Below, piece by piece: positions 44,665 through 56,159 of a stretch of DNA of 64,000 bases; the stretch's first letter is position 1, and each line of letters opens with the position of its first letter. Source of the stretch: Bolinopsis microptera (taxonomy: Eukaryota; Ctenophora; Tentaculata; Lobata; Bolinopsidae); NCBI RefSeq assembly GCF_026151205.1, contig NC_087082.1, positions 4,443,408-4,507,407 on the forward strand. The letters run 5' to 3'. The translations under genes were made by a program, and so were the position numbers. The notes under the pieces are model-generated. The model saw only the letters and a list, made by a program, of their open reading frames with translations. It had not been told where the DNA came from and did no database searches.

Positions 44665-46130
44665 AACACCTTCAGACAATCTCAGACTTCAATTTCGGTC
44701 AGTGTATTTTGCACTCAGTGGACTCAATTTTGTCCTGCAGATCTTTCAGTTCGCCGAACATAGTTCAAAAATAACAGCAGATGGAACAGGATTCAACAAA
44801 GGACATACATTTTTTAACATTTCGTAAATATTTTGAAATTCTGCAGAAATGGAGATTTTTATTGAGATTATTATTATATACTCCAAAGTCGTTTGTACAT
44901 TTATTTCGAATTAATCACCACAGCTATATAGTTGTGTTGCTCTTGTTACCCAGTTACAAATTACAATTCAAGTTTAAGTTTCAATAACAGACCATAATTT
45001 TAAAAATCATGGCCAGCTAACAAGCAAATCAAAATATCACGTGACATATGTACGACGTACGTACTTCGAAATGCTTCAGAAACTCAATACTTCAAGTTCG
45101 ATATAAAGAATCGCGGTTTAACTATCTGAAATACATTACTGATGTGCCAGAGACGCCAGGAGCTATTTTGTTTTTGATCTTCTATTCCTGGCGTTCATTT
45201 CCCATTACTTCATTTTACACTGGACACTATTTTAGCCAAAAAATGCAGCCAATTAATAGGCATAATCATAATGGCTAGAGAATGATCAGTTGTACATCTT
45301 CAGGGCTAAACGTGTAGCCGAGCTGTTAGGAATTAACATCGTCAAGCAAGAGCTTTTAAATCCGATAATACGATCAGGACCCTTTCAAAGTATGAATCAA
45401 TATGATTTGTTGCACAGCAATATCAATTATACTCTTTTTCTCTTAGGAATTCGAACGGATCACAATTATGGATAAGTCATTGTCGTTGCCTACTGGTTTT
45501 TCATTACTTATGATGACCAAGAAAAATGCTATTTTTCTATGTACTCAAATCGTAGTCAAGATGCAGATGTCAACATTCATATTCATTCAGGTCACGTTCA
45601 AAATTCTAAGCTTAATTTTTCTGGCTTTCAATATAGCAGTTCTACATAATCTAACAGATATTTAAATATAGTTAATTGTAGTTGAGTAATTTGGGCTGCA
45701 CCTCTATCAGTCGATTAATCTTAAGGATCTGGATACTTGTGAGGAGGTAAACCACATGATTCTGACACATGACAGCGATCGACCAATCAGCTTTCAGCAT
45801 TAACCGATCAAAACCCATAATCACTACCACGTGACAAAACTAATAAAGTTCACGTCCCTACCAATATCCAGATCTATTGACTGTTCACATCCCATCTCTA
45901 ACAAAATTTTTGCGATCATCTGCATCAAGATTTGGTGATTTTCTTCTCAAGAACGAATCACTCAAGAGGAGTCAAAACCAATATGATATGCAATGTGAGT
46001 TCCTTTAGTGTTTGTTATTGGCTTGGTCATCCTTGAGCTTGCCATAGCTGTTCTGAGTTTTTATGTACTTGATTCGTTGAGACCTGAGGGGAATAAAATA
46101 TTCAGCATTTTATAGTCAACACTATAGTCG
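44665..46130. other. duplicated non-coding stretch, exon-like island at 45303-45396
   Basis: The counterpart is 54445-56025. One island (45303-45396; 55184-55277) has an acceptor-like CTTCAG, an open frame encoding AKRVAELLGINIVKQELLNP and a following GTATGA, and only one silent difference between copies. It may be an exon of an unidentified gene or chance. It does not join FANCM in a compatible phase. The rest shows no coding potential. Confidence 0.4.
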
Positions 46131-46148
46131 GGGGGGGGGGGGGGGGGG
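46131..46148. repeat. poly-G run, unit 1
   Basis: About 18 G residues; counterpart at 56026-56040. A short inverted repeat with GGACAAAAA words follows (46150-46235). Confidence 0.85.
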
Positions 46149-46263
46149 CTCATGTTTTGTGTCTGTTTTTGTCCGTTCGGCATCCTATATTTTTGAAGCG
46201 GACAAAAATTAGGGCGGACAAAAACGGACATAAAATGTTATGGGATTTGGAAATAACATTTAG

Positions 46264-46285
46264 ATGCTTCCTCCTCGTCCTCCTC

Positions 46286-46321
<36 letters not shown>

Positions 46322-46888
46322 CTCATCCTCCTCCTTCTCCTCCTGCTCCTTTTCCTCCTCATCCTAATCCTCAGTCCTCCTCCTCAGTCCTCAATCCTCC
46401 TCATCCTCAATCCTCCTCATCCTCAGTTCTCCTCCTCCTCTTCATCCTCCTCCTATTCATCCTCCTCCACCTCCTCTTCATCCTCCTCCTCTTCATCCCC
46501 CTCCACCTCCTCCTCAGTCCTCCTCCTCAGTTCTCCTCCTCCTCCTCATCCTCCTCCTCCTCCTCCTCCTCCTCCTCATCCTCCTCCTTCTCCTCCTGCT
46601 CCTCCAGCTCCTCCTCATCCTAATCCTCAGTCCTCAATCCTCCTCATCCTCAATCCTCCTCATCCTCAGTTCTCCTCCTCCTCTTCATCCTCCTCCTCCT
46701 CCTCTTCATCCTCCTCCTCCTCCTCTTCATCCTCCTCATCCTCCTCAGTCCTCCTCCTCAGTTCTCATCCTCCTCCTCCTCATCCTCATCCTCCTCCTCC
46801 TCCTCCTCCTCCTCCTCCTCATCAGTTCTCCTCCTCCTCCTCCTCCTCCTCCTCCTCCTCCTCCTTCTCCTCCTCCTCCTCCTCCTAA
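46264..46888. repeat. (TCC)n / polypyrimidine microsatellite, unit 1
   Basis: About 620 bp of almost pure pyrimidine made of TCC and TCCTCA words. All long open frames across it, on either strand, are products of the repeat. It can adopt triplex structures. Confidence 0.95.
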
Positions 46889-47214
46889 ACTTCCTGGGAT
46901 AGTTGGAGATGTAGTCTGTGTGTAAAACTAAACATGGCTTGTAATTTGTGATATGTTTTTTACTTCTCGTTAATCGATTTCGAACAGATTTATACGTCGA
47001 CAGTTTCTGTCGGAGGCACAAAATTCACATTTCTTCATAAGTCAATAAAACCGAATAGAACCTTTAAGATTTTCTAGAAATAAATAGTGCATATATATTA
47101 AATTTAAACATAATTATCGAGCAAAAAATTGTCTCATCTCGTCAAAATGACATGTATTCTTCAAGACGTGTCTCTATGGTAGCTTGTCTCCATCCAGGGC
47201 GTCTATCTTTCTGT

Positions 47215-47567
47215 TTATGCGCCAGCACAGGTGCAACAAGGGCCAAGGCAGCACCTGGTTCCTGAGGAGTGATGACGTCATTGATAGAATTTATTTTTAT
47301 CTTAAACCCCTGAACTGGATCCCAGCGAATCAGTTAAATTGTTTGTGTAATCGGAAATGAAATGGAAAAATTCCATAAAACCGATTTAAACGAGACTGAA
47401 TAATTTTCGAGAGAGTTTAAGGAACATTTCAGGAGAATTTGAGGACATATCTCACCACATTTGCAGCCCTCAGCACAGCTACAGCAGGTTTCACATCCGG
47501 TTTGACATCCGGTATCACATCCGATATCACATCCGGTCGGACAAGTATCATCGCATTTGCAAGCCAT
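47215..47567 (-). CDS. metallothionein-like protein, two exons (copy 1)
   Basis: Exon 1 47567-47456 and exon 2 47261-47215, donor TGTG|GTGAGA, acceptor ending ACTCCTCAG, phase 1. Product 52 residues, 17 cysteines, starting MACKCDDTCPTGCDIGCDTG; exon 2 contributes CC, CC and CxC groups ending CAGA. Cytosolic metal buffering through thiolate clusters is expected. Without splicing, exon 1 reads into an unrelated hydrophobic tail, while the exon 2 frame is rich in cysteine and conserved in all three copies, so the spliced model is preferred. Compared with copy 0 it has three extra four-residue repeats (DIGC, DTGC, QTGC) created by tandem copying of 12 bp. A CACGTG E-box lies about 310 bp upstream (47879) and two more near 48242 and 48254. 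Confidence 0.82.
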
Positions 47568-47599
47568 TGTTAGAGATTTCGAGCTAGCTATTAATATTA

Positions 47600-48900
47600 T
47601 AGGGGTAAGGAATTATGGTTTAACAATCGATTTGATGAAATCCAAGAAGCTTAAATAACGCTGAACTATAACTACTACTACTAGTTGAGGGTCAATGGAA
47701 AATTTTTTGTTATATTATATTGAAAAATAACCGAATAAATAATTATATATAAACAGTTTGTTGATCTTGAGTTGTGGCAATGACAAATCCTCGAGACCGC
47801 GTAACACTTAACTGGAGAAGTGAACTAAATATTTAATGTGGGTAGTTACTAGTTACTAGTTTTCCTTTCCAAATAATCCACGTGATTGTTAAATTATATC
47901 CGTAATCCACGAACGCGAACTGGCTAGACTGGCTTTAACTTTAAGGAAATCGATGAACGTGTTAACGGGTGATACTCGTAAAATATTTGTTCCGAATAAT
48001 TATATTTGCCAGCGGTTCACATTTAATACCAAATACAAATTGCCAGTAATTATTCAGAGGACCACCTCTTGTAAGTTATAAGTATAATCCTCCAACCAGA
48101 GAATGCAATTCATCATACCAACCATACCTCAACAACTACAACAAAACAGCAACATTTAACCAGAGAAGTCGAGAGAGATCTACTCAAAGTGAAATTTATC
48201 TACTCAAAGTGAGATTTATAAGACTTGGCCGCTCCCCCGGTCACGTGAAATGACACGTGATGGTGCTCCAATGACCGTTTTACTGACATACGTTGCATGA
48301 AAAAACTTTACTGGGCGGCGCTCAGCCTGTCATTCCGCCGAATCTTTTTGTTTATGAGCATAATAGCCTGTGGTCCCCAGGTAAGAAAAAACTGATGTTT
48401 GTGACACACAACATGTATCAACCGCTTTATCATGTATCCGACTGTTCATGACGATCAAGTTTATTCGAACGGTTCAAGACAATGTGGCTGGCCCTGCCGA
48501 AATCTGTGCCAAAATTAAACAATACGCAATTCAAAATCGTCAAGATGGGAAAAACGAGCTTTGTAAGTTGCCTTGCATGACAAATTTCTAATGGCAGCTG
48601 ATAATTTTCTTTATATAGCGTGCAAAACGCACTTTATAGTGACAGGACTATATAGCGACAAGTTTTTTTATATCGAATTTTCTTTACTTTTCACTCCACT
48701 ACTCTACTTTTCTTTAATTCTACATTCAATAACCATGTCTAGTCATTGACTACTGATTACTAATTCTTTAACTCCACCTTCTCTAAGTTAATATTACTTT
48801 ACTGACCTTGTTTTATTTTATAATTTAAATTATAAGATAAAATGAATTATCTGTAAATTCGGACCATAATTCTCTCTTAACTTTTAGAAATAGAATAGCT
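47600..48900. other. upstream region of metallothionein copy 1
   Basis: No exon recognised. Contains CACGTG motifs, an inexact 18-bp duplication near 48180-48215 and an 80-bp exon-like repeat (48303-48382) that ends in CCCCAGGTAAG and recurs at 49253, 49350 and 58494. Confidence 0.5.
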
Positions 48901-48902
48901 AC

Positions 48903-49205
48903 CAAATAAAAGGTTGCTAAATTATTAAATTAATGAAGAATAAGAGGGAAAATATTTTAATAGATTCTCGTTCAATAATTACCTCGTTTATTATCATAGT
49001 TTTTAACTCGTATGACATATCATTGAATTTATTGTCCTAATTCCATGAGTGCTCCCGAAAGCTATTATTCTCAAGACATGATAAAAATGTATCGTTTATC
49101 CTTTATACTATTAGTATTACTTATATACCTATAGTTAAACACAGGGTGTTTCAAAAGTCTTGCGAGGATGTTCTTTTTGGATAACTTTTAATCCATTTTT
49201 CTGAA
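48903..49205. repeat. tandem duplication, start of unit 2
   Basis: Homologous to 43680-43975, ending abruptly at TTTTTCTGAA, which is the left breakpoint of an inversion. The continuation of the homology is found in reverse at 51608 going down. Confidence 0.8.
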
Positions 49206-49252
49206 AAAAATGGATTAAAAATTTGTATCCAAAATAATTCCGATCCCGAGGA

Positions 49253-49440
49253 TTGTTACTGGGCCGCGCTCAGCCTGTCATTCCGCCAAATCTTTATTCG
49301 CCAAATCTTAATGTTTATGAACATGTACATAATAGCCTGGGTCCCCAGGTTTACTGGGCCGCGCTCAGCCTGTCATTCCGCCAAATCTATATGTTAATGA
49401 ACATAATAGCCTGGGGTCCTCAGGTAACCCCAGGTAAGAG
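49253..49440. repeat. two copies of an 80-90-bp exon-like repeat
   Basis: Each begins TTACTGGGCCGCGCTCAGCC and ends near CCCAGGT. Related to 48303-48382 and 58494-58566. The frame LLGxAQPVIPPNL is preserved in all versions but small insertions differ. Nature unknown. Confidence 0.6.
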
Positions 49441-49910
49441 GATTGACATAACTTATAAATTTATAATATATTAATTCTAAATACTGAATGCATCGCATTT
49501 TAAGGGTTTTGGTATTTTCGTAGCTAAATTGCACTAAAGCTTTCGCGCTTGCACTTCACACTTGCGCGTAGTTCGTAAACTGAAAACTCGTGGGTACGAT
49601 ATATGTGATTACTGAATAATAAATTCGGCTAAACTCTCATTACATTCTTTTAATAACTTGCTGTGCGAGATTTCAATACTATTACTATTAATTTGCAAAT
49701 GCTAATTTAACATTTAGATCTTTACATCATCTTCTTTCACATAGCCATGTGTCTAAGCGTACTACTAGCGAGAGGGCTATGGTTAGAGCATAAACAGGTT
49801 ATACTGGACGAATCTCACTCGTTAACGGGTGATACTCGTAATTTACTATCACGCGCCGCTTTTTCTCAAAATATTAGTCTAAGCCTATACCAGCCGGCAA
49901 AGTTTTTATA

Positions 49911-50378
49911 TGTAACCTACATACAACGTTAAAATTTAGTTGAGTTTTGAACGTTGCTTATAGTTGATAAGGTAACCTTGATCTAACGTAAAATAATAAA
50001 CGTTTTGCAACGTTAAAAATAAAACCTATAACTAACGTTAGATATTTAACGTTTAACTACGTTTTATATGTAACCTACATACAACTTTAAAATGTAGTTG
50101 AATTTTAAACCCTGCTTGTAGTTAATAAGGTAACCTTGATCTGACGTCAAATTATAAACGTTTTGCAACGTTAAAAATAAAACCTATAACCAACGTTAGA
50201 TATTTAACGTTTAACAACGTTTTATATGTAACCTACATACAACTTTAAAATGTAGTTGAATTTTAAACTCTGCTTATAGTTAATAAGGTAACCTTGATCT
50301 GACGTCAAATAATAAACGTTTTGCAACGTTAAAAATAAAACTTATAACCAACGTTAGATATTTAACGTTTAACAACTA
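49911..50378. repeat. three tandem copies of a 158-bp repeat
   Basis: Repeats start at about 49911, 50069 and 50227 (each TGTAACCTACATACAAC...). They are AT-rich with many AACGTT words. No coding potential. They directly adjoin the TAGCG-rich terminus of the foldback element and may be part of it. Confidence 0.85.
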
Positions 50379-50384
50379 TAGCCA

Positions 50385-50991
50385 TAGCTATAGCTGTCGC
50401 CGCGATATCTAGCGTTAACTGTCACAAACCGATATTCTCCGCTAGATAGCGATATCTAGCGCTAACAAGCGTTATCTAGCGGAGAATGTCGGTTTGTGAC
50501 AGTTTACGCTAGATAGCGCTATCTAGCGCTAGCTGTCGCCGCGATATCTAGCGCTAGATAGCGCTATCTAGCGCTATCTAGCGTAAACTGTCACAAACCG
50601 ACATTCTCCGCTAGATAGCGCCAGATAGCGCTAGATAGCGCTGCGTCAGATGTCGTTGCGACATATAGCGTTAGATAGCGCTAGATACCGCTAGATGTCG
50701 CAAAAAAAGGGCGGAAATTTTATGAAAATAGCGCTATCTGTCGCCTGGCGTCAGTGCTGCGTGCTTAGCGTCATCTAGCGTCATCTAGCGTCATATAGCG
50801 TCATATAGCGCTAGATAGCGCTAGATAGCGCTAGATAGCGACATTCGAAAGGTGCCGTGCACTTAGCGACAATGTCGCTAATTGGCGTCATCTAGCGTCA
50901 TCTATCATCATCTGGCGATATTTCACGCAAGATGACGCTAGATGACGCTAGATGACGTCATATGTCGAATTTCAACTATCAGTAAAGGTCC
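50385..50991. mobile_element. foldback-type element, terminus 1 (inverted)
   Basis: Made of TAGCG, GTCATC and CGCTA words that are largely self-complementary. The last 271 bp (50721-50991) match 54086-54415 in the same orientation and end in the same CTATCAGTAAAGGTCC. The flank beyond 50991 is the reversed FANCM exon. Reading back through the inversion, the two termini would be inverted repeats of one element. Confidence 0.75.
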
Positions 50992-51608
50992 GTTTGTTTT
51001 ACAGTATTTGATGAACAGCGCCGTGTTCAGCCGACTCATACCGCTGTGTTTACTGATGTCCTCAGCTTTGCTGAAAAGGAATGCTGGTTGAAGTGGGGAT
51101 ATGACATTGGGCTAAAACAGCAAAATGTTTGTATAATAATAATTGAACAATAGCAAAATTTGTCTAAACTTTATTCTGTAAAATGTTATTGGTAGTTTTA
51201 AGGTTTAATGGTGACTTTTCAAGATTTTACGTTCGCGTTACCATAACCACCATACTCATAGCAACCGCAATCAGTCCCCTAATATAACAACAGAGGTAAA
51301 TTTGCGTGATTTACCTTACAAATCCTTCAGGTACTGTTTCACAATTTCGACTTTATATCATCGTCAATTTACTTGTTAAATTTTGTATTCAAAAGCTATG
51401 TTTATAAAGAAGCAATGTCACTATGTCACTATGTTAGTCATATCCTCTTACAACAATGTTTCATTTGGTGGTTTACATTTTTTTGGTGGTTGACATTTTG
51501 TTATTTTGAGTGAAAAATTCTTTTTTGATGGTTGCTGACAAGGATAGAAGTAATCCTATGCAGATTGCAGAAGCCACGGAATAAACTGAAAGTTCGTTCA
51601 ATTCAGAA
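50992..51608 (-). pseudogene. FANCM: inverted copy of FANCM last exon and preceding intron
   Basis: Reverse complement of about 43970-44567. The exon part (51070 down to 50992) encodes the same residues as 44485 onward up to the element insertion point, with intron sequence beyond. It is a non-functional passenger: no upstream exons, wrong orientation relative to unit 2, and cut by the transposable element. The other half of the exon lies at 54416-54435. Confidence 0.88.
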
Positions 51609-51664
51609 CTTGTATAAATTTCGTCGAAATAGTACGTGCCGCTTTCTTCCGATCCCGAAATGTT

Positions 51665-51950
51665 AAGGGTCGACGGTCGTTTACATATTAGTATTACGTA
51701 ATCAGCTGAGGAGGTTGGGGTTTTCAAATGATTATTGATTACGCTAGTGTAATATTGACATAAATATAATAGCTATGGTAAAACTGATTACGGGGTATGT
51801 AAACGACCCCTCATTGTTAGTAATCAGTTCCATACATAGCTATTAAGCTATTAGTATTATGTCACAATCACACTAGCGAGCGTAATAATTTGGAAAACCC
51901 CGGCCGGCGGCATCAGGCCCTTTATATAATTATAATATGTAAACGACCCC
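51665..51950. repeat. imperfect inverted repeat of about 285 bp (MITE-like)
   Basis: Outer ends GGTCGTTTACATAT and ATATGTAAACGACC are complementary. The inner arms (GGGGTTTTCAAAT..GATTACGCTAGTGT and its complement) continue with gaps. The centre also carries TGTAAACGACCC. No coding potential. Confidence 0.7.
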
Positions 51951-52177
51951 TTGATTAAGTGATATTTAATATTTTGTTGCACTCAGCCGAATATTTGATA
52001 AATCGAGTGTAATAGTTGGGTGACTTCGACGAGCCGCGCAAGCTTATAGTTATATCATTTGCATTCTCACTTAAATTATAATTAATGTTCATACACAGTA
52101 AAAATTAATTTTCATATAAAATAAAAATAACAAAAAAGATTGGGTGGGAAAAGACAGGCTGCGCTTACGGTCCCAGT

Positions 52178-52331
<154 letters not shown>

Positions 52332-52926
52332 TGGGATTACTGTGATAGGATATGATATCTTGTGCTATAAATTAAACGGAATTAAACGGAATTAAACGTA
52401 AAGTTGTCGGAGATGGCACTAACACCATCGTCTCGACTATACATGAATGAATAACATATCTAGAGTAAGTAAAATTCGAGATTCAAGAATCATGAAAATT
52501 TAAAACAAAATCACTTAAAATTGAACTCCCGTACAAATCTTAAATTTGATCCTTCGAACAGCTGTTGAGCAATGAAACGCAAACATAATCTTAGCAAAAT
52601 GAATATATTTCTTTTATCTTCAGCATTTAATCGGTCACATAATCTCAAATTATTTGTTATATAGTAGTGTTGAAAGTATTAAAACTCCCGTACAAACAAC
52701 CGAAATAGAAATAATTGCTGAAATAATAATTTAACATAAGAGGAAGTAGTAAAAGGCAACTTCAATGGTCACTAAACTGCAATATTAGTATTCGAGTCCA
52801 CAAAAGACACATTCATACTCAAACAGTCCTCCCACTCACAGTCACAACGTACTGGAAACAGTAATCACTAGTGTTCCATGCTCGTACTACAGATCGTGAA
52901 ATCTGCATAATGATGGTTGATCTGTA

Positions 52927-53715
52927 TTATGTCTGTTGAGTTGGTAGTCCTGATGGGGTGACAGGCAGTATTGGCGTCTTTTTCGGGTTCCTGATGCGGT
53001 GACAGTTGCAAAGGAATTTGCCCAGTTCTTGCACATGGGCAGAATTCATGATAGCTCCGTATTCCTTGAGCAGCAAAAGACTCTTAAGGTTTTCCGACAG
53101 TGAGAGTCTCGCTGAGTGGTACATTGGACATTCAGTGAGGCAGTGTTCTTCATTTTCAATGATTGTTCCTTCGAAAAAGGGGAGATATTCTAAGCCTTGA
53201 ACGTTATCCTTGTTGCAGCAGAATCTGCAGGCTCTCGTCCACGTTCCAGTTTCTTTTGTGTATCTCCCTCTCTCAATAAGAAGGTCATGGCTACTGGAGC
53301 GGATTTTTGCTATGTGCATGCGACATTGACTATTCTTTAGATTGAGATACTGCTCCTCTCCGAATACCTGTTTGATAGTGCAGTAAAATTGCATTTTCTT
53401 TTGGGATGCTAAATCTGTTCTCCAATCTTTTACAAAGTGATCAACCAAATTTCCATGTGCAGTTGAGGTCGTTCCTTCTGCTCTGTGTTGGTCGGATCGA
53501 GCGAATTTGGCCGCTTTGGATTCAGACTGAGCGATCGAGTTCCAGGTCTTATACCAAGAGAGGTTTAGATTCTTCTGCTCTTGGAATGTCTGATGTACAA
53601 GAAAGTTGACGCTGCTCACGTCGGGTGATGTCTGAGACAATCTGTCGAAGTATCTCAGGCATTGTGGTAGTACCGACAGGGCTATATGTAGCGACGACAT
53701 CTGACGCAGCGACAT
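52927..53715 (-). CDS. 262-codon ORF with RT-type zinc-binding C-terminus, likely transposon-derived
   Basis: The C-terminal half has a CRFCCN...EEHCLTECPMY pattern (about residues 173-211), as found after the RNase H or RT region of some non-LTR elements, followed by a leucine-rich helix. The N-terminal half is unrecognised and contains no polymerase motif. The first 15 or so codons lie in the TAGCG-type repeat of the foldback element, so the ATG may be fortuitous. It sits between the two element termini and could be element cargo or an older insertion. It is unlikely to be a host gene. Confidence 0.5.
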   Translation of the reverse strand: MSLRQMSSLHIALSVLPQCLRYFDRLSQTSPDVSSVNFLVHQTFQEQKNLNLSWYKTWNSIAQSESKAAKFARSDQHRAEGTTSTAHGNLVDHFVKDWRTDLASQKKMQFYCTIKQVFGEEQYLNLKNSQCRMHIAKIRSSSHDLLIERGRYTKETGTWTRACRFCCNKDNVQGLEYLPFFEGTIIENEEHCLTECPMYHSARLSLSENLKSLLLLKEYGAIMNSAHVQELGKFLCNCHRIRNPKKTPILPVTPSGLPTQQT

Positions 53716-54415
53716 ATAGCGCTAGATAGCGACATCTAGCGCTAAATAGCCTGGACTGTCACGACCCAAAATTCTTCGCTATTGAGCGCTATCTAACGCT
53801 ATTTAGCGCTATCTAACGCTATCTAGCGCTATATGTCGCAACGACATCTGACGCTATATAGCGCTATCTGGCGCTATATAGCGCTAGATAGCGTGAACTG
53901 TCGTAAACTGACTTATCCCGCTATCCAGCGCTTGATGTCGCCTGCGTCAGATGTCGTCACGACAGATGTCGTCACGACAGATGTCGTCAGCTGACGTCAG
54001 ATATCGCTAGATGGCGTCAGATAGCGTCAGATGTCGCGGCAACATATGACGCTAGATGACGCTAGATGTCGTCCCTAGAATTTTCATGAAAATAGCGCTA
54101 TCTGTCGCCTGGCGTCAGTGCTGCGTGCTTAGCGTCATCTAGCGTCATCTAGCGTCATCTAGCGTCATCTAGCGTCATCTAGCGTCATCTAGCGTCATCT
54201 AGCGTCATATAGCGTCATATAGCGCTAGATAGCGCTAGATAGCGACATTCGAAAGGTGCCGTGCACTTAGCGACAATGTCGCTAATTGGCGTCATCTAGC
54301 GTCATCTAGCGTCATCTAGCGTCATCTATCATCATCTGGCGATATTTCACGCTAGATGACGCTAGATGACGCTAGATGACGTCATATGTCGAATTTCAAC
54401 TATCAGTAAAGGTCC
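53690..54415. mobile_element. foldback-type element, terminus 2
   Basis: Same repeat vocabulary as 50385-50991, including seven or more direct 10-bp repeats AGCGTCATCT (about 54130-54200) and the shared GAAAGGTGCCGTGCACTTAGCG segment. It ends CTATCAGTAAAGGTCC at 54415 and is followed by AAACAAAC (54416-54423), the 8-bp target duplicate also present, reversed, at 50992-50999. Confidence 0.78.
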
Positions 54416-56025
54416 AAACAAACGTCAGAGACCAGATAAACCACGTGACTTAAACGGAACACCTTCAGACAATCTCAGACTTCAATTTCGATCAGTGTAT
54501 TTTGCACTCAGTGGATTCAATTTTGTCCTGCAGAACTTTCAGTTCGCCGTCCATATAGTTCTTAAATAACAGCAGATGGAACAGAATTCAACAAAGGACA
54601 TACATTTATTAACATTTCGTAAATATTTTGAGATTCTGCAGAAATTGAGATTTTTATTGAGATTATTATTCTATACTTCAAGTTCAAAGTCTTTTGTACA
54701 TTTATTTCGAATTAATCACCACAGCGATATAATTGTGTTGCTCTTGTTACCCAGTTAAAAATTACAATTCAAGTTTAAGTTTCAACTAAGTTTCTAATCA
54801 TGAATTTGGAGCAAGAAAATAAAGAGAGAAAAATAGCTTTATGTTATAAAAGGGAAGCAATAACAGACCATAATTTACAAAATCATGGCCAGCTAACAAG
54901 CAAATCAAAATATTGTACGTGACGTCGTGACATATGTACGACGTACCTACTTCGAAATGCTTCAGAAACTCAATACTTCAAGTTCGATATAAAGAATCGC
55001 GGTTTAACTATCTGAAATACATTACTGCCAGAGACGCCAGGAGCTATTTTGTTTTTGATATTCTATTCCTGGCGTTCATTTCCCATTACTTCCTTTTACA
55101 CTGGACACTATTTTAGCCAAAAAATGCAGCCTATTTATAGGCATAAACATAATGGCTAGAGAATGATCAATTGTACATCTTCAGGGCTAAACGTGTAGCC
55201 GAGCTGTTAGGAATTAACATCGTCAAGCAAGAGCTTCTAAATCCGATAATACGATCAGGACCCTTTCAAAGTATGAATCAATATGATTTGTTGCACAGCA
55301 TTATCAATTATACTCTTTTTCTCTTAGGAATTCAAACGAATCACAATTATGGATAAGTCATTGTCGTTGCCTCATGGCTACTGGTTTTTCATTACTTGAA
55401 CAGTGAACTTCTGATTGCCAAGAAAAATTATATTTTTCTATGTACTCAAATCTTTGTCACGATGCAGATGTCAACATTCATATTCATTCAGGTCACATTC
55501 AAAATTGAAAGCTTAATTTTTCTGGCTTTCAATATAGCAGTTCTACATAATCTAACAGATATTTAAATATAGTTAATTGTAATTGAGTAATTGGAGCTGC
55601 ACCTCTATCAGTCGATTAATCTCACGGATCTGGATACTTGTGAGAAGGTAAACCACATGATTCTGGCACATGACAGCGATCGACCAATCAGCTTTCAGCA
55701 TTAACCGATCAAAACCCATAATCACTACCACGTGACAAAACAAATAAAGTTCACGTCCCTACCAATATCCAGATCTATTGACTGTTCACATCCCATCTCT
55801 AACAAAAATTTTTGCGATAATCAAGATTTGGTGATTTTCTTCTCAAGAACGAATCACTCAAGAGGAGTCAAAACCAATATGATATGCAATGTGAGTTCTT
55901 TTAGTGTTTGTTATTGGCTTGGTCATCCTTGAGCTTGCCATAGCTGTTCTGAGTTTTTATGTACTTGATTCGTTGAGACCTGAGGGGAATAAAATATTCA
56001 GCATTTTATAGTCAACACTATAGTC

Positions 56026-56040
56026 GGGGGGGGGGGGGGG
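56026..56040. repeat. poly-G run, unit 2
   Basis: About 15 G residues, counterpart of 46131-46148. Confidence 0.85.
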
Positions 56041-56159
56041 AGGCTCATGTTTTGTGTCCGTTTTTGTCCGTTCGGTATCCTATATTTTTAAAACGGACAA
56101 AAATTAGGGCGGACAAAAACGGACATAAAATGTTATGGGATTTGGAAATAACATTTAAA

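Larger units (their letters stand above)
43680..48880. repeat. tandem duplication, unit 1 (FANCM 3' end plus metallothionein)
   Basis: A block starting near 43680 (AAATAAAAGGTTGCTAAATT) reappears at about 48903 and again at about 59125, and everything between is duplicated: the last FANCM exon, the 44.6-46.1 kb non-coding stretch, the TCC microsatellite, the metallothionein gene and its upstream region. Unit 1 is the intact version, since it retains the functional FANCM 3' end. Confidence 0.85.

Noticed and set aside
46150-46900. Long Pro/Ser/Leu-rich and Arg/Glu-rich open frames on both strands
   Set aside because: They follow the (TCC)n microsatellite in every frame; composition is explained entirely by the repeat. 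The same holds for 56045-56897.
49747-49932. 61-codon frame MCLSVLLARGLWLEH
   Set aside because: No homologue recognised, no splice signals, and it overlaps the tandem-repeat boundary; likely chance.
53945-54210. CRISPR-like regular repeats
   Set aside because: Direct 10-bp repeats without spacers in animal DNA; part of a transposable element terminus.
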